Shown: piece after piece, positions 1-7,949 of the stretch
Layout of the letters: each line of letters starts with the position of its first letter
Numbering within the stretch: the stretch's first letter is position 1
From: Didemnitutus sp047777955
GTDB lineage: Bacteria > Verrucomicrobiota > Verrucomicrobiia > Opitutales > Opitutaceae
DNA: 64,000 nt
Assembly: GCF_047777955.1 (NCBI RefSeq)
Contig: NZ_CP180537.1
Coordinates: 1,736,001 to 1,800,000 of the forward strand
Direction: 5' to 3'
The notes under the pieces: model-generated
Seen by the model: only the letters and a program-made list of their open reading frames with translations
The model's database searches: none
What the model was told of the DNA's origin: nothing
Program-made: the position numbers and the translations under genes

Positions 1-12
1 GCGGCATGGAAT

Positions 13-1319
13 TCAGTCGGCGAACCGCACCCGCACCTCGGCGCGCTCGAAGTCGCTCGCGGCCAGCAGGGCCGCCGGCCGCATCCGGCCGAGGCGCGCG
101 ACCCAGCGGTCCGGCACCTGCTCGAGGCGGGTCGCGAAGTGCGTGGCGGTGTCGTTGTAGTAGGTGCGCGCGAGGGCGACGCGCTGCTCCGTGGTGACGA
201 GCTCGGCCTGCAGGCGGGAGAACTCGGGCTGCGTTTTCAGCGTCGGATAGCTCTCCGCCACCGCGCGCAGCGACGCGGCGAGGCCCTGGAAATCCGGCCC
301 GGTGACGCCCGGCGGCGTGGCGGCGCTCTGCGCCCGCAGGCGCGCGAGTGCGGTCTGGAGCGCCTGCTCGTGTCCGCGCAGGCCGTCGAGCACGCGCACG
401 AGCGACGGGATCAGGTCGTGGCGGCGCTTGAGCTCGACCTCGATCAGGGACCAGCTCTGCCGCACGCGTTCGCGCAGACTCACCAGGCTGTTGTAGACCA
501 TCCAGACCCACGCCGCGCCCCACAGCGCGAGGAAGACCGCCGCGCCGAGCGCCGGCGGCAGCCAGTTGGCGTCGGGCGACAGGTTCGGTTCCAGCACCGC
601 GCCCAGGCCGATGGCGGCGGCGAGCCCCAGACCCCACGTGGCCCACGAGCCGAGCGCGTAGCCGCCGAGGACGCGCTCCTCGGTGCGGCAACTGATCAGG
701 AAGAGCGGGGCGTCGCGGTCGCCGGCGATCTCGGGCGCCACGACGTCGGCGCGCTCGCGGGCGCGGCCGACCACGAACAAGTCGGCGTGGAGCGGGATGC
801 CGCTTTCGCGGAAGCGCCGCACGTGGTCGGAGTCGGGCACGGCCCCCGGCGGGCCTTTCCGGTAATAGAGCTCGTCGCCCCGCGAGGCGGTTTCCCGAAC
901 AGCTCGGCCGGCTCGAGCTTGGCGCCGCCGGGGCGGATGAGCACGGCCCCGGTGTCGTCCTGCAGGTAGAACGGGATCATTTCTCCGCCCGCGGCGACGG
1001 TGGTCCAGCCGCTCTCCTGGCGCGTGCGGGTCTGCGGCTTGCCGTTGGAATCCGTGTAGGTCTCGGTGACGGTGCGCGACCAGCGCTCCTCGACGGTGTA
1101 GTGGTAATGCACGCAGGCCGCGCCGGCCAGGTGGCTGCGGAGCGGCGTCTCGGCCTCGGCCGTGCCCTTCAGCTCGACGAGGCCGATGAACACGCCCCGG
1201 ACCTTCGAGGTCGGCAGGTCGCGCACCAGGCGGTGGCGCCGGCGGAGGTGCAGGCTCCAGGCGAGCAGTCCGAGGCTGACGAGGGCCAGCGCGAGGCCGG
1301 GCAGGAGGGGGCGGTCCAT
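13..1319 (-). CDS. GIDE-LemA membrane protein, interrupted by a frameshift
   Basis: The first part starts at ATG 1319: an N-terminal membrane segment (residues about 5-25), then a GIDE-type domain (PF12483-like, about 40-190) with conserved pieces such as PTSKVRG and IPFYLQDDTGAVL. The second part lies in another frame: two more membrane segments, then a LemA-like coiled helical domain opening with SLIEVELKRRHDLIPSLV and running to the TGA at 13-15. Adding one G to the run at about 894-897 joins the two into a protein of about 435 residues reading FGETASRGDELYYRKG, as the family expects. The break is probably a sequencing or assembly error, though a real null allele is possible. GIDE and LemA are membrane-associated families without a settled bacterial function. 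The next gene is divergent. Confidence 0.8.
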
Positions 1320-1470
1320 CGAAGGGGCGGGACGGAGCCTGGTTTCATCGCCCCCGTCCGCCCGCTTGTCGAGAATTAGACGCCGCAGGGCCGGGGAAAG
1401 CCCTCCCACTATCGGCCCAGGCGTCCGGTGCGCACTTGTCATAACTCCGGGCGCGGATATCCCGGAGCGC

Positions 1471-2565
1471 ATGATTATCGGTGTCCCCAAAGAAATTAAG
1501 ATCGGTGAGAAGCGCGTTTCCATGACCCCCAGCCTGTGCCGCCGCGTCACGTCGCTCGGCGCCCAGGTGCTCATGGAAAAGAACGCCGGCCTGACGGCCG
1601 GCTTCACCGACGCTGAATACAAGGCCGCCGGGGCGACCTTCGCCGCTTCCGCCGAGAAGGTGTGGAAGAGCGCCGACATGATTCTCAAGGTGAAGGAGCC
1701 GCTCGAGGCCGAGTTCGGCCTCATGCAGCAGGGCCAGACCCTCTTCACCTACCTGCACCTCGCCGCCGGTCCCGCGCTGGCGAAGCAGCTCTGCAAAAAG
1801 GGCATCCTCGGCATCGCCTACGAGACGGTCGAGAGCAGCGACGGGCAGTTCCCCCTGCTCAAGCCCATGTCGCAGATCGCCGGCCGCCTCTCCATCCAGA
1901 TCGGCGCCTATTTCCTCCAGTCGCAGGTCGGCGGCTCGGGCGTGCTGCTCGGCGGCATCCCCGGCACGATGCCCGGCCACGTCGTCGTGGTCGGTGCCGG
2001 CAACTCCGGCGCGCACGCCGTGCGCATGGCCGCGGGCATGGGCGCGCGGGTCACGGTCCTCGACCTCGACACGCGCAAGCTCGAGGTCCTCGACCAGGAA
2101 TACCGCGGCAAGGTCGTCACGCTCGTCTCCAACCCCGCCAACGTCGAAGCCGAGGTCGCCTCGGCCGATCTCGTGGTCGGCGCCGTGCTCATCCCGGCCG
2201 CCAAGGCCCCGACGGTCGTGACCAAGAAGATGGTGAAGAACATGCGCCCGGGCTCCGTCATCGTCGACATCGCGATCGACCAGGGCGGCTGCGTCGAGGG
2301 CATCCAATACACCTCGCACGAGAAGCCGACCTACCAGGAATTTGGCGTCAACCACTACGCCGTGCCGAACATGCCCGCGCTGGTCGGCCGCACCTCCACG
2401 CTCGGCCTCACGCAGGCCACCGAGCCCTACGTCGCCATGATCGTCCAGAAGGGCGTCGAGCGCGCGCTGGCCGAGCACAAGGGCCTGGCCAAGGGCGTGA
2501 ACACCCGCGGCGGCCGCATCGTCTACGGCGAGGTGGCGAAGGCCGTCGGCTTCGACCAGGCCTGA
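1471..2565 (+). CDS. ald: Alanine dehydrogenase
   Basis: NAD-dependent alanine dehydrogenase (L-alanine to pyruvate plus ammonium), 364 residues, the usual length. The start MIIGVPKEIK is canonical; the frame is open further upstream but that stretch is not ald-like. The substrate Arg lies in GEKRVSMTP near residue 15, the Lys in ILKVKEPL near 75, the His in TYLHLAAGP near 96, the Rossmann motif VVVGAGNSGAHAVRMAAGMG near 171-190, and the Asp in SVIVDIAIDQGG near 270. It is a soluble cytoplasmic enzyme and sits alone, followed by a strong intrinsic terminator. The gene to its left is divergent. Confidence 0.95.
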   Translation: MIIGVPKEIKIGEKRVSMTPSLCRRVTSLGAQVLMEKNAGLTAGFTDAEYKAAGATFAASAEKVWKSADMILKVKEPLEAEFGLMQQGQTLFTYLHLAAGPALAKQLCKKGILGIAYETVESSDGQFPLLKPMSQIAGRLSIQIGAYFLQSQVGGSGVLLGGIPGTMPGHVVVVGAGNSGAHAVRMAAGMGARVTVLDLDTRKLEVLDQEYRGKVVTLVSNPANVEAEVASADLVVGAVLIPAAKAPTVVTKKMVKNMRPGSVIVDIAIDQGGCVEGIQYTSHEKPTYQEFGVNHYAVPNMPALVGRTSTLGLTQATEPYVAMIVQKGVERALAEHKGLAKGVNTRGGRIVYGEVAKAVGFDQA

Positions 2566-2599
2566 GCGCACCGCGCGACCGCGCCCACGTCCGCTCCCC

Positions 2600-2628
2600 G
2601 CCCGGCGTCCGACCACGCCGGGCTTTTT
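2600..2628 (+). terminator. Intrinsic terminator of ald
   Basis: A 9-bp perfect stem (GCCCGGCGT at 2600-2608 with ACGCCGGGC at 2615-2623) is followed at once by TTTTT. It lies 35 bases after the ald stop. Confidence 0.85.
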
Positions 2629-2687
2629 GTTTGCCGACGCCGGGAGCGACCCGGCAGTTTGGCGCCGGGCCGCCACCTTCGTTTCCC

Positions 2688-4271
2688 ATGCCTCGTTCGC
2701 TCTTCCCGGGCGCGGCGGTCCTCCGCCGCACCGTTGCCCTCCTGCTCCTCCTCGCCGCCGTGCGCGCCCCCGCCGCGGATCCGTTCCCCGGCCTCGATGC
2801 CAAGTGGAAGCACGCGCGCTCCGAGCACTTCGAGGTCTATGGCCGCGCCTCCGAGGCCTACGTGCGCGAGATCCTGCGCAACCTCGAGACGATGCGCGCG
2901 GCGTTCCTCACCACGCTCGAGCTCACGGCCGACGACAGCAACGAGGTCACCGTCTACGTGTTCCGCTCCCGCGGGGACATGCGCGCCTACGCGTCGCCCT
3001 ACTTCGCCTCGAACGAGAACCTGATCGGCGAATACCGGCCGGGCTTCGACCGCGACGTGATCCTGCTCGATGCCGACGCCGATGCCGAGACGGGTTACTG
3101 GATCATCTACTCCGATCTGGTGAAAAACCTCCTGCACGGCGCCGGCAGCCGCGGGCCGTCGTGGCTGTTCCAGGGGCTGGCGATGCTGTGGGGCAATTTC
3201 GACGCCCGCCGCGGCTACAGCATCGCCGGGCGGCCCGACCGCCTGCGCGAGCAGCTCGTCAACGAGCATCCCGGCATGGACGTGGAGGCGCTCTTCGCCG
3301 TGCGCGAGGGCTCGGCGCCGCTGCCGGACCTGAAGGCCACGCGCGAGAAGGCGCAGGACACCGCGAACGTCTTCCACGCGAAATCCTGGGTGCTGCTGCA
3401 CTACTGGTATTTCGGGCAGAAGGACGTGCCCGTGACCGACGTGAACCGCTTCGTGCGCTTCATGCTGCTGTCGCGCGCGGCCGAGGATCCGGCGCGGCTG
3501 CGCGCGGAGTTCGAGCGGAGCTTCAAGGTCGACTACGCGGAAATGAACCGCCGGGTGACCCGCTACATGCGCTCCGGGCGCTTCAACTCCCAGCACATCG
3601 ACAACGCCAGGGTGCCGGCGCCGGCGAGCTTCGCCGTCCGCACCGTCGACGCCGTCGAGATGCGCGAGCGGCTCGCCGAGCTGCGCCTGCGCACGCGCCG
3701 CGACGACCTGGCGAAATTCGTCCTCCTCGATGCGCTGCGCGGCCCGCGGGCGGCGCGCGCCGCCGAGGCGCTCGGCACGCTGGCGGCGGAGGAGCAGGAC
3801 GACGCCCAGGCGCAGGACTACTGGCGGCGCGCGATCGAGAGCGGCACTACCAACCTCGGCGTCGTCGAGCTCACGCTGCGCCTGGAGTTTTCCCGGCGTT
3901 TCCGCCAGCTCGACTACTACTACCGCTTGCCGGCCGAAAAGACGGACGAGCTCCGCGCCCTGATCGCCCGGGCGCGCGCGCGGGCGCCGGAGAGCGCGGA
4001 GTTCCTCGAGATGCTGGCCTGGGTCGAGTCGGCCGCCCCCGAGCCGGACGTGCGCAACGTCAACCTGGTGCAGGCGAAGATCCCGCCGGAGCGCCTGCGC
4101 GCGAGCTCGCTGCTGGCGATCGCGCTGGTGCGGGCGCGGCTCGGCGACCGCGAGTCGGCGATCCGGATCCTGACGATGATCGACGAACTCAACCCCCGGC
4201 CCGAGGAGAAGCGTTTCGCGCAGAGCGTCCGCCGCATCCTCAAGGACCCGGCGCTGGCGGAGGCCGAGTAG
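2688..4271 (+). CDS. Secreted gluzincin-like protein with a degenerate zinc site
   Basis: A 527-residue protein with a hydrophobic signal-like N-terminus (VALLLLLAAVRAPAA, about residues 14-28). The next 250 residues resemble the peptidase-like (DUF1570/gluzincin) proteins common in Planctomycetes and Verrucomicrobia: a surface strand pattern, a WLFQGLAMLW segment, and a later FHAKSWVLLHYW segment. Where HExxH is expected, 17 residues before that Trp, the sequence reads SDLVK, and the third-ligand Glu of WLxEG is Gln. All zinc ligands and the general base are therefore replaced. The C-terminal half is helical and TPR-like (about residues 330-520). It is probably an exported non-catalytic scaffold or binding protein; the function is unknown. 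A second member of the type lies at 44465-46195. Confidence 0.75.
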   Translation: MPRSLFPGAAVLRRTVALLLLLAAVRAPAADPFPGLDAKWKHARSEHFEVYGRASEAYVREILRNLETMRAAFLTTLELTADDSNEVTVYVFRSRGDMRAYASPYFASNENLIGEYRPGFDRDVILLDADADAETGYWIIYSDLVKNLLHGAGSRGPSWLFQGLAMLWGNFDARRGYSIAGRPDRLREQLVNEHPGMDVEALFAVREGSAPLPDLKATREKAQDTANVFHAKSWVLLHYWYFGQKDVPVTDVNRFVRFMLLSRAAEDPARLRAEFERSFKVDYAEMNRRVTRYMRSGRFNSQHIDNARVPAPASFAVRTVDAVEMRERLAELRLRTRRDDLAKFVLLDALRGPRAARAAEALGTLAAEEQDDAQAQDYWRRAIESGTTNLGVVELTLRLEFSRRFRQLDYYYRLPAEKTDELRALIARARARAPESAEFLEMLAWVESAAPEPDVRNVNLVQAKIPPERLRASSLLAIALVRARLGDRESAIRILTMIDELNPRPEEKRFAQSVRRILKDPALAEAE

Positions 4272-4286
4272 GGCCTGTCGCCCAGC

Positions 4287-4310
4287 AAAAAGGCCGGCGC
4301 GATGCCGGCC
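4287..4310 (-). terminator. Intrinsic terminator of the cyclophilin gene
   Basis: The 7-bp stem GGCCGGC (4292-4298) and GCCGGCC (4304-4310) has a GCGAT loop. A run of A at 4287-4291 gives a U-tract when read on the minus strand, so it serves the leftward gene at 4364-4885. Confidence 0.7.
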
Positions 4311-4363
4311 TCGATGTTGGGGTGGCGCCGCCATCCGGGCGGCGTCAGGGAGTGGGCGGAAGC

Positions 4364-4885
4364 TCAGGCCGCGGGCACGATCTTCACGCTCTCGACTGCG
4401 ACGCGGTCGATCGGCGTGCTCTTCTCGCCGCCGTTCGACTTCACCGGGACGTTGGCGAGCTGCTCGAGCACCTCGTCGCCCTTGATGAGCTGGCCGAACG
4501 CCGTGTATTGGCGGTCGAGGAAACGGGCGTCGCCGTGGCAGATGAAGAACTGCGAGCCGGCGCTGTCCGGATGCGACGAGCGCGCCATCGAGATGACGCC
4601 GCGCACGTGCGGCTTCTCGTTGAACTCGGCCTTCACCTTCCAGCCGGGGCCGCCGGTGCCGGGCATGCCGGTCTCACCGGCCTTCGTGTTCGGGCAGCCG
4701 CCCTGGATCATGAAGCCCTTGATGATGCGGTGAAACGCGGTGCCGTCGTAGAAGCCGGCGCGGGCGAGCTTCTTGAAATTTTCGACCGTCTTCGGCGCGA
4801 CGTCGGGCCAGAAGGCGAGGGTCATTTCGCCGTAGCTGGTCTTGATGACGGCGACTTCGTTGGTGGAGGCGGGCTCGTTGCTCAT
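4364..4885 (-). CDS. Cyclophilin-type peptidyl-prolyl cis-trans isomerase
   Basis: A 173-residue single-domain cyclophilin starting MSNEPASTNEVAVIKTSYGE. It carries the active-site pattern GTAFHRIIKGFMIQGG (catalytic Arg in FHRII), then SMARSSHPDSAGSQFFICHG and the FGQLIKGDEVLEQL segment. There is no signal peptide, so it is a cytoplasmic folding catalyst for Xaa-Pro bonds. It is a single-gene unit with its own terminator at 4287-4310. A longer upstream start in the same frame is possible, but MSNEP begins just before the first strand and suits the family better. Confidence 0.95.
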   Translation of the reverse strand: MSNEPASTNEVAVIKTSYGEMTLAFWPDVAPKTVENFKKLARAGFYDGTAFHRIIKGFMIQGGCPNTKAGETGMPGTGGPGWKVKAEFNEKPHVRGVISMARSSHPDSAGSQFFICHGDARFLDRQYTAFGQLIKGDEVLEQLANVPVKSNGGEKSTPIDRVAVESVKIVPAA

Positions 4886-5012
4886 GGAGGGGCCAAGAAG
4901 CCCCGCGGCGCCATCGTCGGCAAGAACCAAAAACGTCGCGCGCTTTTCGCACAAAATGCGCCGTGCAAGGCCGGCGAGTCGTGCTACACTGCCCGCGAAC
5001 CAAGGAGGCGTC

Positions 5013-5246
5013 ATGAAAACCCGCGAACACCGTGAGACCCGGCTGCGTGGCGACCCCACCGAGGAGATCCGCCGCGAAGCTTACCGGCTCTGGCAACAGG
5101 AAGGCTGCCCGCCCGGCCGTGAACTCGACCACTGGCTGGCGGCCCAGGAGCTGGTGAAACACCGCCGACACCACGCCCACGCGAACCCGGACGAGGAGCG
5201 CGAGCCGACGGTGCGCATAACCGAGCAGCTCGTCACGCCGACCTGA
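5013..5246 (+). CDS. DUF2934 family small protein
   Basis: A 77-residue protein. The core reads RREAYRLWQQEGCPPGRELD followed by HWLAAQE, the hallmark of DUF2934, a short helical domain found in many Proteobacteria and Verrucomicrobia whose role is unknown. The start is well supported: AAGGAGG at 5002-5008 lies 4 bases before the ATG. The flanks are rich in Arg, His and Glu, and there is no signal or membrane segment. It stands between two leftward genes. Confidence 0.85.
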   Translation: MKTREHRETRLRGDPTEEIRREAYRLWQQEGCPPGRELDHWLAAQELVKHRRHHAHANPDEEREPTVRITEQLVTPT

Positions 5247-5270
5247 GCCCGGGCGCGCGCGGAGCCGGAT

Positions 5271-7184
5271 TCAGGGCGCACCCGCACCCGCGCCGGGGGC
5301 GGGGACCGGCAGGTGCTGCGCGAGAAAGGCCAGCGCCTCGGTCCAGATGCGGGTGTTCTCCTCGACCCATTGGCGGTTGACCACCTCGACGGTGTCGCCC
5401 CACTCGCGGCTGCCGAGGCCGAGCACGAAGACATGCGGCACGGTGCCGCGATCGAGGTGCCGCTTCAGCTTGGCGCCGTCGTCGTTCACCATCTGCCAGC
5501 TGCCGTAGAAATGGAAGGACGGGACGGTGAGCGCCTTGGCCACCGGCAGCGGGTCGAGCTTGAAGACGTAGCTGCGGAGCCGGTCCTCGCGCGCGACCGG
5601 CACGTGGCGGCCGGCCGACGGCGTCAGACCGAAGCTGAGATCGTAGGCGCTCAGCGGCGCGCGATCCATCGGGGTGCCGAAATTGAGCCAGACCTTGAAT
5701 TTTTCCGGATGCCGCGAGAGCGCGTAGAGGCCGACGAGGCCTCCGCCGCCCTGGCTGAAGATGCCCACGCGCTGCCCGTCCGCCCAACCCTGGCGCACCG
5801 CGAAGTCGACGGCGTCGGCGACGTCGTCGGGCATCTTGTCGTGGACGCTTTCGGTGCCGAGATCGGCCAGCTTCTGGCCGAAGCCGTCGACCCCGCGGTG
5901 GTTGACCTCGAGGACGGCGTAGCCGCGGCTGGCCAGGAGCTGGTAGAACGGAGTGAACACCCGGTAGGCGCGGGCGGTGAGGTCGGAGCCGCAGATGACG
6001 ATCAGGGGCGGGCGCGCGGCGGACGCGGCGGGGAGCAGCAGGCGCGCGCTCAGGGTCAGGCCGTCGCGCGACGGAAAGGTGAAGTAGCGGCCGGCGCCGA
6101 ACCGGGCGGCAGCCAGCTCGGCGCGCGCCGCGCCCAGCGGCACGATCCGGCCGGCCTTCCGGTCGAGGAGGAAATAGCGTTCGGGGTGCGCGTCCGACGT
6201 CGCCTCGATGATGAGGCGGGACTCGTCCGCGGAGGTGCTGACGATGAAGTTGGTGGAGTCGGGCAGCGCCGCGTCGATCATCCCGGCGAGCTTGGCGTCG
6301 GCCTCGGCGAGGTAATGGAAGCGGGGCCGGTCGGTCTCGTAGGCGATCGCCCGCACGCGGGTCTCGTCGTCGCCCCAGCCGAGATTGTAGGAGGGGTCGA
6401 CTTCCGGGCTGTGGAAGATCACCTCGTCGGCGCCGGTCTGTGGATCGCGGATCACGGCCCGCGCGGTGTCGGCCGTGACGTGGTCCCAGCCGATGAGCCG
6501 GCGCTGGTCCTGGAAGACCGCCATCGGCCAGAAATCGGGGCGGAGGCGCTTGCCCAGCAGCGTCTTTTTCCAGTCGGCGCCGGCGCGGTCGCGGGTGAGC
6601 AGGAACCATTCGCCGTCCAGGCGGCCGAGCGCGGCGACCGCGCGGCCCTCGCGATCGGTCAGCCAGCGGGTGACGAAGCCGGGGTTGTTCTCGACCACCG
6701 TGAGCTTGCCGGTGCGGACGTTGAGCTTGCGCAGATCGACGCCGGTCGGCGTGGAAACGCTGACGAGGACGTGGTCGGGATCGTTCACCAGGGGGTTCAC
6801 GATCGAGCCGCCGCGGTTGTTGAACGAGTGCAGCGGCTGGATTTTCTTGGTCTTCAGGTCCATCGACCGGAAGACGCGCCAGCCTCGGAGCGGCTCGACC
6901 AGGAACAGCATCCAGTCGTTGCCCTTCCACCAGTAGTTGACCAGCGAGACGTCGGTGAAGGTCGCGCCGGGCGTCACCTGCATGGTGGCGAGGTCGATGA
7001 GCGCGACGTAGTCCGAGAATTCGCGCGTGCCGGTCACGGCCAGGGTCTGGCCGCCGGGGGACAGCTTGGGGTTGCGGAACTCGGGCGGCGTCGCGAAGGC
7101 GCGGACGGGCGGCGGGGCGTCGACGGCGTGCGCGACCACCAAGGCCGCCGCGCCGCACAACCAGGCGGTGAGGTAACGAATCAT
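5271..7184 (-). CDS. S9 (prolyl oligopeptidase-like) protein lacking the catalytic triad
   Basis: A 637-residue protein with a signal peptide (LTAWLCGAAALVVAHA), a beta-propeller-like region (about 25-370) and a C-terminal alpha/beta-hydrolase domain (about 375-630). The hydrolase fold is clear from YAVLEVNHRGVDGFGQK, the oxyanion region. At the nucleophile elbow the family's GxSxGG is replaced by SQGGGG (in RVGIFSQGGGGLVG), placing Gly where Ser belongs. The triad Asp position reads GSWQMV instead of Gx(2)D, and the His position reads LGLGSREWG with no His. It is therefore probably a catalytically dead, exported member of family S9. It lies 40 bases downstream of gmhA on the same strand and may be co-transcribed. 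Confidence 0.85.
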   Translation of the reverse strand: MIRYLTAWLCGAAALVVAHAVDAPPPVRAFATPPEFRNPKLSPGGQTLAVTGTREFSDYVALIDLATMQVTPGATFTDVSLVNYWWKGNDWMLFLVEPLRGWRVFRSMDLKTKKIQPLHSFNNRGGSIVNPLVNDPDHVLVSVSTPTGVDLRKLNVRTGKLTVVENNPGFVTRWLTDREGRAVAALGRLDGEWFLLTRDRAGADWKKTLLGKRLRPDFWPMAVFQDQRRLIGWDHVTADTARAVIRDPQTGADEVIFHSPEVDPSYNLGWGDDETRVRAIAYETDRPRFHYLAEADAKLAGMIDAALPDSTNFIVSTSADESRLIIEATSDAHPERYFLLDRKAGRIVPLGAARAELAAARFGAGRYFTFPSRDGLTLSARLLLPAASAARPPLIVICGSDLTARAYRVFTPFYQLLASRGYAVLEVNHRGVDGFGQKLADLGTESVHDKMPDDVADAVDFAVRQGWADGQRVGIFSQGGGGLVGLYALSRHPEKFKVWLNFGTPMDRAPLSAYDLSFGLTPSAGRHVPVAREDRLRSYVFKLDPLPVAKALTVPSFHFYGSWQMVNDDGAKLKRHLDRGTVPHVFVLGLGSREWGDTVEVVNRQWVEENTRIWTEALAFLAQHLPVPAPGAGAGAP

Positions 7185-7224
7185 GAGGGAAAACCGACGC
7201 GAGGTGGCCCGGCCTCGCGCTTGC

Positions 7225-7782
7225 TCAGGTGAAGGCTTCGTCCACGCGTTCGCAGAAGTGGTGGATGAGGAAAAGGTGGCACTCCTGGGCCGCGGCGCCG
7301 CTGTCGCCCGGGACGATGATGTCGACCGTGGCGAGCCCCTTGGCCTGGCCGCCGCCGCGGCCGAGCAGCGCGATGGTGTCGAGGCCGAGCTTCCTCGCCG
7401 CCGCGAGCGCGAGGAGGATGTTCTTGGAGTTGCCGCTGGAGGTGAGCACGACCACCACGTCGCCCGGCTGGGCGAGGCCCTCGATCTGGCGCGCGAACAC
7501 GGCGTCGTAGCCGTAGTCGTTGCCGAGGCAGGTCACGAGCGTGCCGTCGGCGGTGAGCGCGACGGCGGGGAGCGAGCGGCGGTTCTTGAAATAGCGGCCG
7601 ACGAGCTCGGTCGTCAGGTGCTGGGCCTCGGCGGCGCTGCCGCCGTTGCCGCAGGCGATGATCTTCCGGCCGGCCTGGAGCGCGGCGAGGATCAGGTCGC
7701 CGGCGCGGTCGATCTGGGCGCGCTGGGCGGAGAGTCCCTGGAGGGCGGCGAGGGTGGCCTGTTGCGAGGCTTCGAATGTCAT
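7225..7782 (-). CDS. gmhA: Phosphoheptose isomerase (SIS domain)
   Basis: A 185-residue SIS-domain sugar isomerase of the GmhA type (sedoheptulose 7-phosphate to D-glycero-manno-heptose 7-phosphate, for LPS core heptose). The sugar-phosphate site is seen in IIACGNGGSAAEAQHLTTEL, followed by LTSSGNSKN and a C-terminal HLFLIHHFCERVD segment containing the conserved His. GmhA and DiaA-like proteins are related, but length and motifs favour GmhA. The ATG at 7782 has no convincing Shine-Dalgarno, so the start is the uncertain part. An S9-type gene follows after a 40-base gap. Confidence 0.85.
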   Translation of the reverse strand: MTFEASQQATLAALQGLSAQRAQIDRAGDLILAALQAGRKIIACGNGGSAAEAQHLTTELVGRYFKNRRSLPAVALTADGTLVTCLGNDYGYDAVFARQIEGLAQPGDVVVVLTSSGNSKNILLALAAARKLGLDTIALLGRGGGQAKGLATVDIIVPGDSGAAAQECHLFLIHHFCERVDEAFT

Positions 7783-7908
7783 GGCTGGCACAGGAGGTAA
7801 CGGAGGAAACCGGGGAGACAATGGAAATTCGAAAGGCGGCCCGCGGAAGCCGGAGCGGCGGGGCCGCGCGGCCGGTTCCGCCACCGCGGCGCGAGGATTG
7901 GGTTGTCT

Positions 7909-7931
7909 TCTGTCCTCGGTCCTCTGTCCTC
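7909..7931. repeat. Short direct repeat TCTGTCCTC
   Basis: Two copies of TCTGTCCTC (7909-7917 and 7923-7931), 14 bases apart, sit just upstream of recF. The reverse complement of the same word family (GGACAGAGGACAG) occurs at 35131-35143 after the hydroxyproline operon. Confidence 0.5.
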
Positions 7932-7949
7932 AGCGTTCCGTCCGCCGCC

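Noticed and set aside
2627..5035. An 802-codon frame across the gluzincin-like gene
   Set aside because: It is the out-of-frame partner of the real gene and continues antisense through the cyclophilin gene; Arg/Pro/Ala-rich throughout.
7783..7949. AGGAGG at 7792-7797 as a ribosome site for a rightward gene
   Set aside because: The frame after it leads into recF at an unusual distance with Arg/Gly-rich sequence; the recF start at 7950 matches the family much better.
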